From Prionace glauca (Eukaryota; Chordata; Chondrichthyes; Carcharhiniformes; Carcharhinidae): a DNA stretch of 64,000 nucleotides. The translations under genes were made by a program, and so were the position numbers. Positions 22,944 through 34,009 of this stretch are shown here, in pieces; positions within the stretch are counted from its first letter, which is position 1; each line of letters begins with the position of its first letter. The DNA is taken from the NCBI GenBank assembly GCA_037974335.1, contig CM075760.1, positions 60,084,515 to 60,148,514 on the forward strand. The letters run 5' to 3'. The notes beneath the pieces were generated by a model. It made no database searches. It was not told the origin of the DNA and was given only the letters and a program-made list of their open reading frames with translations.

Positions 22944-23276
22944 ATGTTCCGAATTTACAGATTCTCTTTGCTGCTTTTCACTCTGATCTTCACGGGAGTG
23001 ATTGGAGCAGATGAGGTGATGCAGCTCCCTCGGTGGGAGGTTGTCAGCGAAGAGGAAACCATATCCATCAACTGCACCACCACCACTGCGTTTACCAGCT
23101 GGTATTGGTACAGACAGTCCCCGAATCAGCCACCCCAGCATCTGGTGATGGCCAGAAGAGAAACCGATCAAAGCGAGAGGATCACTGCCTCAATCGGGGG
23201 AGGCTCCAAATTCAGTGCCCTGACTGTGAGAGACGCCAGAGTTATAGACACCGCCACCTATCTCTGTGCCGTGAGC
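22944..23276 (+). CDS. TCR V segment with leader in the same exon (V4, left arm)
   Basis: One uninterrupted frame from ATG to RSS. The signal peptide MFRIYRFSLLLFTLIFTGV runs directly into the V domain (ADEVMQLPRWEVVSEEET), so the usual leader intron is absent. Landmarks are ISINCTTTTAFTSWYWYRQ with the first cysteine and FR2 tryptophan, ERITASIGGGSKFSALTVRD, and DTATYLCAVS with the second cysteine. The RSS is CACAGTG (23277-23283), a 22-bp spacer, and ACAAAAACC (23306-23314). It appears functional as a TRAV/TRDV-type segment. The twin at 61002-61334 differs only by amino-acid-changing substitutions, concentrated in CDR1. Confidence 0.9.
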
Positions 23277-23674
23277 CACAGTGTAACAAACACGGGGGGT
23301 CCCATACAAAAACCTGCACCGATTGTGAGATCCACTCTGTGTGTCTGCAATGTCGGCACAGGGAGTGATGGGATTATTTTAAAATAGTCAAAAAAGGAAA
23401 TGAACGCAACTGAAAACAAAATATAGACTCTAATTATTAAAATTCTGTCAAAAATGAAGAGAGTTGAAAACAGAAATGGTGAAGAGGAAAGAGGGAGCAT
23501 GTAAACTAGACTGAGTGATTGGAAAACAGGACACAGGAAATTTAAGTCATCGTAGAAGGAGTGGACAGAAAATGAGGAAAGTGTTGAAACAGAGATCAAT
23601 ATTGAAAACAACCGAGTGTAATAGACAGAGTCAAAATCAGGTGATATCATAAATAAAGAGAGAATGGCCTTGTG

Positions 23675-23835
23675 GTATTATCGCGAGACGATTAATCCAG
23701 TAACTCAGTTAATGTTCAAGAGGCCCGGAATTCAGAATTTACTGATGACCATGCAACCATTGTTCCGTTGGTATATTTGTCTGATTATTAGCGAGCGTTC
23801 ACGTCTTTCGAAATGAACAATCCAGACTTATCAGT
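23675..23835 (+). repeat. SINE fragment (second family)
   Basis: Head 'gtggtattatcgcgagacg' and body 'tgatgaccatgcaaccatt'. Truncated. The mirrored copy is in the right arm. Confidence 0.55.
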
Positions 23836-25149
23836 CATGGATTTGTGGGCATATTAAAGCAAGATTAATCCGTCTACTCGCCTGAACAGGAAACGACACA
23901 AATGCTCTGGTATCAATACTAAACATCAAATGCAACAAATTCAAAATAATGAGAAAGGCATCAGAGGAAGTCGCAGTATCATTAAAGTAGTAAAACCTAC
24001 AATAATCCGCTACACAAAAATCCCGCACTATCACGCAGCAATGTTAACAACATTGAGAGTGGCTTTTTCACAGATGAGATCCCAAGACCTCATCTTTCAC
24101 TAAAAGGTGGAGAACAGTGAGTTCACCTTGTCACAGGTGACAGCTGGAGTACAGGAAATATCTTCACACCACAAACCACAGAGTGTTTAGGACAAGGGTC
24201 TATATGTGAATTTCAGACGCTCGGGCGTAGAAACAGGTCTTCTGGACCACAAGGTCTGGGATCCAACCCCATTTCGGTGTTTTATGACTACCGAAGCAGT
24301 GTTTCCGGGCCGGTCACACAAGTGGATTATCAGCTTGGAATTTTTTTACAATACGCCCAATGACAGGTGTAAGAGTCGGTGAGTTCAAAGGTCACCGACC
24401 TTGCACGTGTTAATGGAAACCACTGCAGGAATTTGTCTGGTATAATCAAGCTCCAATCTATTATAAGTCTCTGGTCAACCAGTGCAACCTCAGCGTGTGC
24501 ACCAGGAGGATGAGAAGTGAGACTTAACGAATGAACTATAGAAATAATTGCATTTCAATGTCACTGAGTAATCTGAATAAGACGTTCAGCACAATGTTTC
24601 TAATCGAAGTGGTTCCTCAATGAATCATAAATTGAGAGACAGAGGGGGGAGTGTGTGCGTGTACATGTGTGTGTGTGAGAGTGAGTTCAAAATAACTGGA
24701 AAATACCTGGACTCCTCAATCTCTTTATCCCAGGGTTACTGTGGCAACCCTGTCTGACACAGAATTAAACATTCCCACTGTTTTCTGTGTTAATAAAGTT
24801 TTTAACATCATCACAGCGACAACACCGGAAATGAGCTTCCTTGGGTTAGAAAGTACTTTCGGACATCTGAATGCTGTAAAAGGCATCAATAAATTAATAA
24901 ATTAATATTAATAAATTCTTTCTGTCCGATTTCGACTGAAATATCTTTCTAAAGATTAAATTCATTGCCCTCACGTTTCCACGGGCCCAGTAAAATTAAT
25001 TTAATTTTCATTTTTTAAAATTTAAATCCGATTCTTTCCTGGATTGGGTAAATGAGTGGTCGCCTAGGATTTCCCGGATTCTGTCTCCAGTCGGTTCAGA
25101 GATTCTTTCCGCGCCAGAGGACACAGGGCAGTCTGGCAGGAATAAGAAT

Positions 25150-25395
25150 CCGGCAACTTCCCGAGGAAACAGCGCAGTGCTCAGTGAATGCTGCACCGTC
25201 AGAGCTGTCAGCCTCTCGGTGACCTGTTCAATCGAGGACACCGTGTTCCTTCTCAGCTGGAGGTGACACATCACATGGTCACTGTTTCCAAGAAGAGCAG
25301 GAGGAATGTCCTGTTTGAGATCTGTTCACCAATCACAATTACCGAACACTACAATATTACTGATGGAAATGACACGCTGAGTCTGAATTAGCTGC
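25150..25395 (+). pseudogene. possible V-like relic
   Basis: One frame reads VRAVSLSVTCSIEDTVFLLSW, similar to the FR1-CDR1-FR2 part of an Ig V domain. The rest does not give a clear FR3, there is no tyrosine-x-cysteine end, and no RSS follows. A mirrored copy lies near 58895-59110. It may be a V exon fossil or a coincidence. Confidence 0.3.
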
Positions 25396-25399
25396 TGTG

Positions 25400-25540
25400 T
25401 TCTCTGCTGAATTGCTCCCTCGTGTCAGGGGGATTCGCGGGGTAAATATATGAGGTTAGGGGGAGAGGGTCTGGGTGGGACTGTGGTCGCTGCAGATTCA
25501 GTGGCCGAATCTCCTTCTGCACTGTAGGGATTCTATGACG
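25400..25540 (+). repeat. SINE 3' half
   Basis: 'gaattgctccctcgtgtcag' to 'gcactgtagggattctatga', the 3' half of the common tRNA-derived SINE. It directly precedes the CRE cluster. Confidence 0.65.
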
Positions 25541-25551
25541 TTATAATGCTC

Positions 25552-25721
25552 TGACGTCAGAATGCCGGAAGTTCTGTCGCATGCGCACTCACCTCCCCCA
25601 CACTATCATTACCGAAGCTCCTTCACTGATTCACTTTGCGCTCACAGGACCCAGCGACCACTGTAGGGATTCTGTGACGTTATAATGTTCTGACGTCAGA
25701 ATGCCGGATGCTGTGACGTCA
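25552..25721 (+). promoter_or_regulatory. cluster of three CRE sites upstream of V5
   Basis: TGACGTCA occurs at 25552-25559, 25691-25698 and 25714-25721, with partial copies (TGACGTT) at 25536 and 25667. A surrounding unit ('tataatg', 'atgccgga') is locally duplicated. CRE/ATF sites are established elements of TCR V promoters and the TCR alpha enhancer. The cluster lies about 230 bp upstream of the V5 start codon. A similar cluster precedes the right-arm copy. Confidence 0.6.
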
Positions 25722-25947
25722 CAATACCGGATGCTTTGTGCATGCCCATTCTCCTCCCCCAAGCTATAAACGCTGAGCTCCCTCACTTCTTCACTTTGTG
25801 ATCACAAGTGCCAGCGACCAGGTTCTAACAGCCACAGTGATACTGGTTTGGGGCTCGGTTTGATATCCAATAGCATTGCTTTCCCAAGAGCTTCTCTCAG
25901 CCTGGGATCTGCTGACAGCTGCGTCACATAAGTCGATAGAATCCAGC

Positions 25948-26432
25948 ATGCTTCTGAGCTTCACTTTGATGATTATTTTCCTGGATTTCTCACTATTCCC
26001 TCAGTGTAAGTGTGGTCACTATTTCTGACAGGAATGTTTCACACCTCAGCAATGTTAGGTTCTGTTAAATTGTACTCAGCTTTATTGTATTATCTCGAAT
26101 TGTGAATACGATTGTACTTTATTGTACGTTGTGTTATTACTGCAAATGTACAATTGCAGATGCCGCTGGCAGTGAAGAGCTATCACAGTCTCCGGAGTCA
26201 GTGGTTGTTACCGAGGGAGACACAGCATCGTTGAACTGTTCAACCACAGTAGCTGTACAGATCCTGCGATGGTACAGACAAAATCCAGACAGAACCCTGC
26301 AGCACCTGGTGAGTGGTACCAGCGATCAGGGCAGGATCACGGCTCGATACAGTTTCTCACAGAAACACAGCGTTCTGAATGTTAGTGAAACTCGACTGAC
26401 AGACACTGCCACCTATTTCTGTGCAATGGAGG
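25948..26432 (+). CDS. TCR alpha/delta V segment, intact (V5, left arm)
   Basis: The leader exon (25948-26005) encodes MLLSFTLMIIFLDFSLFPQ plus one base before a GTAAGT donor. The V exon (26160-26432) follows a GCAG acceptor in matching phase. It reads GSEELSQSPESVVVTEGD, SLNCSTTVAVQILRWYRQNP (first cysteine, FR2 tryptophan), ITARYSFSQKHSVLNVS and DTATYFCAME. The RSS is perfect: CACAGTG (26433-26439), 23-bp spacer, ACAAAAACC (26463-26471). There is no stop or frameshift. The open frame continuing past 26432 is RSS and flank, not protein. The right-arm twin (57839-58336) has the same mature V domain apart from an early A-to-V change, unlike the diverging V4 pair. Confidence 0.93.
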
Positions 26433-27574
26433 CACAGTGTAGCAAAGACCGTACAGGGCCGTACAAAAACCTGTCGCGATCACCCGCAACGCGTACAGCC
26501 TGTGAAGGGAGCTGGGACTTTAATCAATCTCTCCCTTGGATACGCACCATAATCACCCGATCAGTGAGACCTCTTCCCGATTTGGAGTTACTCTTTAATA
26601 TCAAAAGAGAAGAACACTTAAATTCGACTATTTTCCGTGGAAATGTCACCCGGGGAGCACGTGTTCCATCGTGCTTCCAGATTGAAATCATCATGCTATT
26701 CGGTGAATCAATATTCGAAGGATCTTTGTCTATTTCTTGTGATAAATCCCATTCCAGTCTATGATACATTCTACCTTTGGCTGCAGGGCCGAGTGACGCA
26801 CACTGAGTCTCCCAAATCTATCGGCGGTGAAGGCCCTGGAAGGACAGTCAGTGATTTTAAGGGACAGCCACTCCATATCTGAAAGCTTGCTGTACCTATC
26901 TATACACAGCATTATTCCGGGTAAGTTACGGGAACTTTAATGAAGAGATGGAGGCCCAGACATTGAAATATCTCCCAAGATTTCTCAGACCGGTTCGCTG
27001 TTAATTTCAATGAACAAAGACTGCGATGTAACTGTTTGATAAATAAACAAACATTTATCCCACTTTCACAGAACAGTGGACAGCGATAGATAAATATTAT
27101 TTATTGCATTGATATTTGTTACCATCTGGAGTAAAGCACCGCAAATTATAAGGGAAGAACATTCAATAGTAAATTTCAAAAAAGCATTGCCAGACCTTCA
27201 GAACGGAAAACAAAACGTGGAATGAGGGGTGAAAAGAGCAAATGGGAAAGATCTTCCATGGAGACGCAGGGAGGGGAAATTGTTTCTGATCCATTCGCAC
27301 CCTTCAGTCACTATTTCTTTCTCAGTCACTTGAGCAGTAGCAGGCAAAGGATAGTCACAGACTGCTGCAGGTTCAGCTGTCGCTGTTTCCTCTCCATCAC
27401 CTGCGACTGACGCTGAGAACTCCGCACTTCCATCAGCTTTGAGTCTGCGGTGACCCCGGCCTGAGTTTCCTTTTGCTGCTCTCACTGTAACACCATTGTG
27501 TGTTTGTAGACATTGCTGCCGCTGGTCGATTTCTGTCATTGGTTAGATCAGAAGTTCAGTGTTTAAGTCTATTC

Positions 27575-27690
27575 ATTAGTGTAGCAAGTAGGCCCTATAT
27601 TAACACTGCAATGAAGTTACTATGAAAATCCCCTAGTCGCCACATTCCGGCGCCTGTTCGGGTTCACTGAGGGAGAGTTTAGCAAGGCTG
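27575..27690 (-). repeat. inverted SINE with L2-type tail, 3' half
   Basis: 'attaacactgcaatgaagtt' begins the reverse complement of the SINE tail, followed by 'cctagtcgccacattccggc'. The mirrored copy is at about 56590-56700. Confidence 0.65.
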
Positions 27691-28519
27691 ATCAGCGACT
27701 GGTTCAGGAGGTGGTGCGTGGTCCTGTCGGATTATTGCAGCCTTTTTAAATGAGGTGAATCTGTGTTGAAATTATTATTGAGCATTCCAAGTATTCATAA
27801 CCACAGCAGACTTTGACACATTCAATGTTTCGTTCAGGAATTGCTGGCTCAGACTGAGTGGCCTTCGGCCCATCTCAATTAACGGCCCTGGAAGAACATA
27901 AAACAGTATTTTTTTTCACTGCATAATCTCTACATCTGAGATCAATGGCAACGTTATCAGATGACATCCAATCGGCTTCAAGCTCCTTCGTTCTTCAAGT
28001 CAGCCAATGATCTCGCAGCTCCTTTATCTCCACTGAATCCTCCTGGAGGAGGGCGAAAGGAATAAAGTGAATTTGTTCATCTCACTGCAGCGAATTGGAA
28101 TGCAATCAAACTGAACCATGACCCCGTAAAATTGAATGATTTCCCTGTAAAATTGGGTAGAGAAGTGAAACTACATTTTCCAGTACTTCTTCTGGGGGTT
28201 CTAATTTCAAAAAGCTCCTCTATAACGGTGAGAATTCCCTGCAGTCGCTGAGGGCTGCCATTGGATCCTGCGGGATTTGAAGAGACCAGTGTGGGAAGTA
28301 CATAAACAACACAATGTAAATGAACTAAATGGTAGGGGGAAAGCGGAATATCTGTTTGATGGATTTGAGCAGAATGGGAATGTGTGTTCAGCCCACGGAC
28401 TGAGTCATCATGAGGTGATTTGATAATTAGAAATATTTATTGGCTATTTATTATATAAAAAGCAATGTTCAGAGAAGCGTAATAATTAACCAGCAGAACC
28501 ACAGGCTTCCTCTGGAAAT

Positions 28520-28725
28520 TGATGTCCGCAATTACATCTATTTGTTTTTTTAAAAAACGGGGTAAGCGTCCTTTCACAGAACCTTCCGATCCCAAAGTCT
28601 CTAATATCTGGAAGGACAGGGCAGCAGACACATTGCGATATCATCATCTGCAAGTTCATCTCCAGGTCACACACCATCCTGACTTGGAAATATATCACCT
28701 TTCGATTCGCTTGCTGCGAAAATCA
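28520..28725 (-). repeat. elasmobranch interspersed repeat fragment
   Basis: Reverse complement of a repeat with 'tatatttccaagtcagga', 'gtgtgacctggagatgaa' and 'gcccctgtccttccagat'. A further part of the same family, in the same orientation, is at 29470-29640. Mirrored copies in the right arm are at 55560-55700 and 54690-54800. Confidence 0.5.
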
Positions 28726-29904
28726 TGCAACTCACTTTGCGAATAATATCTTTACCATTTTGTACAGTGGACAGAAGATTACAAATGTGAGGAAGGAGAA
28801 ATGCAAGAAAGTGAGAAATAAAGATTTCAAAATGCAAAATAAAAAAGATACGAACAAATTGTAATTAGGTTCATAAATAAAGGGAAATGCATTTTCTCCC
28901 AACTGACTCGTATTTCCATTCGTCTATTTGCAGTGCTGAATAGTTTGAAACACAACTTTCAGAAGAAGACCCTGGAAATTCCCCATTGATGATCTTGGCT
29001 TTATTGGCGATCGAGACCGTGTACAGTTCCCTTACTCACCGTCAGAGGGCGCTGTCGTCACATATATCTCGCAGCTCCCAACTGGATTTGATTGAAACCT
29101 TGTGGAGCCATTGGCCGTGGCAGTGACACCCGCAGCCTCATTTCACTGCTCAGCCTCTGATGTGCCTTACCTGTCCTACATTATTTGAGAGGTTGCCACC
29201 GATGTTCACTATTCGGAATTGGTTACATCAGCAATGTGCTGGGCCGGGGATCTGTAGTCCTGCTTCAGCAGAAGATTCCCGAATCTGTGGAGTTACAGAC
29301 TGATAGAGAATGGAGCGGAACCACAGTTCACCGCTTCTCATCCTTAGACCATTATTAGTCAGCATCCTTAACCAGTTATAAATATCTGTTGTCCTCCTGA
29401 GTGATGTAACTCAAATCTTACTGTTGCGAACTAATAATGACTTATTTGTTATTCTTCATTTGGACATTGCTGGCAAGACTAGTATTTGATCTCTATCGTC
29501 AATTGAATTTGATCTGAGTGGCATGCTACTTCATTGTGGAAGTAAGCTAAGAGTCAACGTGCTTTCTGTGGCTCTGGAGTCACATGTACATCACTGACTT
29601 GATGTTACAGTTCCTGTTTATGGATAACTATCAAGGTTGTGAACGGAGCCCTGTTCATCACGCAAATCAGCCTTCCATCTATTGACTCCGTCTACACTTC
29701 CCGCTGTCTTGGAAAAGTAACCAGCTTAACCAAGTGCCCAGGCACCCCGGGCAAATGGAAATGACGAAAACGCTATGAAAGTGGGTGTGGACGCTGAGGG
29801 ATTAGTGTGAAAATGTGCATACATATGTGCATAGAGTGCCAACACATGCATTCCGCTTCAAAATGACCTTCTTCTCTGCTATAAGTACTCTATCAATGTT
29901 GAAA

Positions 29905-30200
29905 GGGGAGACGGTGGCAGAGTGGTAATATCATTGGGAGAGTAATTCTAAGGGGAGGAAATTTTCTCAAGGCATATTTTCAAATCCAACTGCAACAGAA
30001 TGTGGGTTTTAAAATGCAGTTACAATTTTGTTTCCGTAATTGGAGCCCTCACAAGAAATATATCAGATTCTCTCGTGCCCTGCAGGAAAGGAAACATTCC
30101 ATCACTTTCCACTTTGGCCAAGGGTGACTCCAGGCCCACTCGTACTTGGCGGTTGTGTGCCTTCTGTGATGGTCTACAAAATCAATGAATTGAGAGCATT
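29905..30200 (+). repeat. diverged SINE (second family)
   Basis: 'ggtggcagagtggtaatatc' head, then a body with 'ctgcaggaaaggaaaca' and 'cttggcggttgtgtgcctt'. It corresponds to the family at 5585 and 33475. Confidence 0.5.
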
Positions 30201-30933
30201 AGCGATTGCCAAGATATGCTGACCTTACTATTCGGGTATCGAGCAAACAAAAGAGCAAGAAACAGCAACTAAAATCTGCATTTCACAACATCTGCAATAG
30301 CAAAGGATGTCCAGGAGATGGCAGTGAAACCGTGCTCTTTGGCACGACGCGAAACATGCCAATCAAGTTAACATGCACATCCTTGGACATTGCAGGCTCA
30401 GAACAGCTACAATTTAAAAGGACATGCGAACGCCACCACTGTCCGGATTTGGAAATATTCTTCATTCCTTCACTATCCCTCGGTCTCTATATATTCTGGA
30501 ATTCCCTCTCTGAAAGCGCGGTGTGTGTACTTGCACTGCAGGGACTGCAACCGTTCCGACAGGCAATTCAGTACCATCTTATCAAGGGTAATTCGAGATT
30601 GGTAACGTCTGCTGCTATCGCCAGCCAAGTCCACATCCCCTGAGTTCAGAGCATAAATAATCTACTCGAGAGCAAGTAGAGCAAGGTATTCCCTGCTGTG
30701 GGTCGTAGGGTGAGTCTCTGTGTTCTGGCTACCGAGGAGTTTCGACCGAAGGTGCACAGCTACGTTCACTATTTAAATTCTTGAATTTAATTTGAAAGGT
30801 GGGCGTGGCCTAACTTGCCAATGTTCGGGTCAGAAACATTTCAATTCAGCTCTGCGATCGAGTCTCCTAGAGCAGTCCAACTCTGCAGTCTCAGGTCCCC
30901 GTCATATGAACCTCAGTTCCAGGCAGCAGAGCA

Positions 30934-31416
30934 ATGAGAATCATTCTTGTTTTCACCGTGTGTGCCTATTTACCTCGTGAGTACCGATCAAACTAACCCA
31001 CATTGTGTGGATTGGACATAACGCTGCCCCAATTCCATCTCAGTTACAAACAGTGTGTGGGGTTTTAGCCCCGTTGTGCGGTTCGGCTCTGCTGGCCCAT
31101 TAAACTCTCTGTGTTTAATTTGCAGGATTTTTCAGTCAGTCAGTGACACAAAGCCCGGCAGCGGTGACCAGGAAGGAGTGTCAGTCTCTCACCATCAACT
31201 GTGTTTTCAATGGTGTTTATGATTTACAAAATGGCCATTTCTTCAGACAAACCCAGACCGGCACAGAGCGGGAGCGGATCTCCAGCGGAGGGAGATTTAT
31301 CGTGTTGGTGAATAAAGCAGAAAAGACATTTTCGCTGGAAATTAGGGATATGAGAATTGAAGACACCGCCATCTATTACTGTAAAGCTCAGCACTGGTAC
31401 TACACACATGGGACAC
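30934..31416 (+). CDS. NAR-TCR V segment with germline-joined D
   Basis: V domain of the shark NAR-TCR receptor, whose extra NAR-type domain sits on top of a TCR delta chain. The leader exon (30934-30976) encodes MRIILVFTVCAYLP and has donor GTGAGT. The V exon (31126-31416) reads SVTQSPAAVTRKECQSLTIN, then C, then ERISSGGRFIVLVNKAEKTF and SLEIRDMRIEDTAIYYCKA. The GGRF...SFSL...D(L/M)...ED pattern is that of IgNAR V domains. FR2 lacks the usual tryptophan (GHFFRQ), and there is an extra FR1 cysteine (KEC). After the second cysteine, 34 more coding bases precede the RSS, much longer than a normal V end, so a D looks fused in germline. The RSS has a 12-bp spacer: CACAGTG (31417-31423) and ACAAATACT (31436-31444). 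V segments of TCRs normally carry 23. Its decayed twin is at 40323-40790. Confidence 0.85.
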
Positions 31417-31810
31417 CACAGTGGAAGAGAGGAGAACAAATACTTCAATATTTCTGAACAAACGAAACAATAATTCCCAGGACACGGACCATAGGTTGCG
31501 AGTTATTGTTCCTGTAGTTGCAACATGTTTGAATTTCGTTGAAATTTCCTCCATTCAGTTATCTTCCTTTAACTTTTTATTCTATTTATACGAAGTGTCC
31601 ATCTCCGCTCTGTTCTTGGGCCATTTTGCCAAGAATTCAGAATGTCCCAAGGAACAGTTTGTTTTAATGGGAGATATAAAACAATCATTCTTCATTATTG
31701 ATCTATAAACCCTGAATAATTGATAAACGCTGATTATTCAGTATTTTTTCCCGGTAGTTTACATTGCAAGTCATTCTTGTACTGGGCTAAGTGAGAGCGC
31801 TGACACTGTG

Positions 31811-31863
31811 GGGAGAATGGAGATTTACAGATGGGTCTGGGACGGTGGTGACTGTCTCAGCTG
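31811..31863 (+). CDS. NAR-TCR J segment
   Basis: The 53-nt J reads GEWRFTDGSGTVVTVSA plus one base and then a GTAAGT donor (31864). DGSGTVVTV resembles the IgNAR J end (DGAGTVLTV type) rather than the TCR FGxGT form. Upstream is a 23-RSS: heptamer CACTGTG (31804-31810), 23-bp spacer and a weak nonamer CATTCTTGT (31772-31780). Together with the 12-RSS of the V-D exon 387 bp upstream this obeys the 12/23 rule. The donor leaves one base, matching the phase of the STV acceptor at 34010, so a NAR-to-STV splice keeps frame. Confidence 0.8.
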
Positions 31864-31869
31864 GTAAGT

Positions 31870-33470
31870 GACTCCAAATCCGCCCGTGTTGCAGGCGATC
31901 CAGGTTAGTTTTCACAGTCAGCTGATTCTTGTAATCTGATCACTTCAATCCTCTGTGACTACAAGAGCAACGTGGGGGAAGGGGGTTCCTGTGGAAGATT
32001 TACAACTGCTGCTTTAGATTTGGGAGCAGAGTAGGAAACTGGAGTCGGGTCCGACTGTGGGACTAGATTGAAGAGGGGTGTGACCACTAAAGGTGAGACA
32101 TCGTACCGGGAAGGCAATGTCATTGACCCCAGAATGACATTTAATGATTTAGTGGTAGTATCGGATAATACTAATAACATCCTGGGCTTTCTGTCTCCCA
32201 AGTGGTTTCACATAGCACACATTGCGAACACTATGGCTTCTGTCCTAGTGTCAAATTTGATTCTCACTGTGACTGTTGTGAAAGGTTATCCAGTCTGGAA
32301 CCGTTGACTCTATTTTCTCACCCCAGATGCTGTCAGACCTGTTGAGGTTTGCCAACATTTTTCTGTTTTTGGTGTTGATATAAATCTTTAGCATTATTTT
32401 ATAAGTTCGTTAATGTACGTGTGGGGAAAATGATTCAGATTAAATAAACGTTGAATATGATGCCAGTGTGATAAAAGAAAGAGAAATTGGACAGAAAGTG
32501 GAGTGCGGTGCCACGTGGCGTGGTTGCAGTGAATGGCGAAAGGACTTTTTATAACAGTGTGAAAAATCGAGCAGGGTGAAGGACGTAGTGTTCAGTGTAC
32601 AAAGGTTTCGTTGGGGATCGAGTGTGAGAGGGGAGAGTGTGATCGTGTGCCGTGCTGACAAGCGTACTGTGAGCCGAATGGCCAATTTCTGTTCTGTACA
32701 ATCTGTAGAATGTAAATTGCAGAGAGAGTTCTGACTGCAAAACATGGGGAACAATCAACCAATGGCTGGAAGGAATTGAAAATCTCAGGGACATTGAAAA
32801 GGCAAATTTCACAGTGACTATTAGTGAACACGTCAGTCGGGGAAACTGAACACGCTGATCTCAACTGACATTGGAGACTGTCTGGGACAGGTTCTCATGT
32901 TGGCAAAAAATCGCAAGCAGCAGGAAGAGAACAACTCAGACTTAGAAATCCGCTGGTATTAACTGTAAATCATTCTAATAATATAAATTATAGAATTGAT
33001 GGACGAAACTGTGTAAAGAGTTAAACTGTATCAAAGTTTGATCTTTGACACATACATGCAATATCAGTCTCACTTAATCACTTTCGCTGGGCGAGTATGA
33101 CTGTCTTCGCCTGAATCTTGCTGTGAGCCAGGAGATAAAAAGGCAGGGTTACCCTCAGTTAATCTACTCTGGACAGCAATTGTTATAGTGAGAAGAGTGA
33201 ACTTTCATATCATTTCCTCAGGGCATCATTCTGGCCAAGTGGCTATTCTTTGCGGGTGCTGCTGAACTTTACATATTTTACCTTCCTGCTCTTTAAAACC
33301 CCCGGAATTCTAATCTGATTCTGGAGATTTCTTCCATTCGCTTTTTTAAAATGACTACTGAATATGATTCCAATATCACAGCTGGAAAATATCCTACTGA
33401 GCAAAATTCGCTGTGTGATAAAATAAAAATCACCTAAATATTTGCCCCTCGCTCTTTCGCCATTTTTTTT
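31870..33470. other. NAR J to STV interval, no gene recognised
   Basis: Presumed intron of the NAR-TCR transcript between the J donor and the supporting V. A short inverted LINE-like fragment ('cagatgctgtcagacctg') lies at 32325-32370. No D or J signature was recognised. Confidence 0.5.
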
Positions 33471-33474
33471 CAAT

Positions 33475-33860
33475 TCATTCTAGGGATGTGGGTGTTCCTA
33501 ATTGCATTTGAACTGGTTGGCTTGTGAAGCCCATTTTAGAAGGCATTTAAGGGGAACCACATTGCTGTGGATCTGGAGTCATATGTACGCCGTACCAGAT
33601 AAGAACAGCAGATTTTCTTCCCTAAAGGACCTTAGTGAAACAGATGTGATTTTAACGACAAGTGACAATGGTTTCATGGTCATCATTAGACTTGGTTCAA
33701 CTATATTTATGCAATTCAAATCAAGATTGAATTGAAATTCATATTTCACCATCTGCCGTGGCACCATTCGTTCCTGTGTCCCCAGGGTATTCCATGGATT
33801 ACTAAATCTCTGGATTAACTAATCCAGTGATAATATCACTATGCCACCCTCTCATCAATT
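33475..33860 (-). repeat. full-length SINE (second family)
   Basis: Reverse-oriented copy. It includes 'cttccctaaaggaccttag', 'tttcaccatctgccgtgg' and the tRNA-like head 'ccagtgataatatcacta'. It lies just upstream of the STV exon. Confidence 0.7.
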
Positions 33861-34009
33861 ATAGTTAATAAATGTCGAAGATCCTTCAATGAAATAATTG
33901 CGACAAAATGGCCAGCTATTGACGCGATTATTTTTCCCCCGGCAAACTAACATGCAACGCAGGTAATGGCATCATAGAATTATTGTGCATTATTTTATGT
34001 GTTCGGCAG

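Larger units (their letters stand above)
21112..30361 (+). repeat. left arm of ~9.2-kb inverted duplication
   Basis: The whole segment reappears in reverse complement at 53891-63081. Gene order, RSSs, repeats and non-coding sequence all match, with roughly 3% differences in stretches compared by eye and more near the outer end. It contains a V pseudogene, two V segments, a CRE cluster and several repeat fragments. A 113-codon frame at 27198-27539 (-) is shared by both arms but shows no recognisable domain and is not called as a gene. Confidence 0.93.

Noticed and set aside
24060-24360. Exon-like frame (also mirrored at 59914-60171) with SQV...VTG wording
   Set aside because: No Ig cysteine pair, FR2 tryptophan or RSS. 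Treated as shared non-coding arm sequence.
27198-27539. 113-codon frame conserved in both arms (27198-27539 and 56732-57073)
   Set aside because: The arms are recent duplicates, so shared openness is weak evidence. No domain, signal peptide or splice context was recognised.
29020-29330. Possible Ig exon (…SFHCSASDVPYLSYI…)
   Set aside because: Only one cysteine context, early stop, no acceptor/RSS combination.
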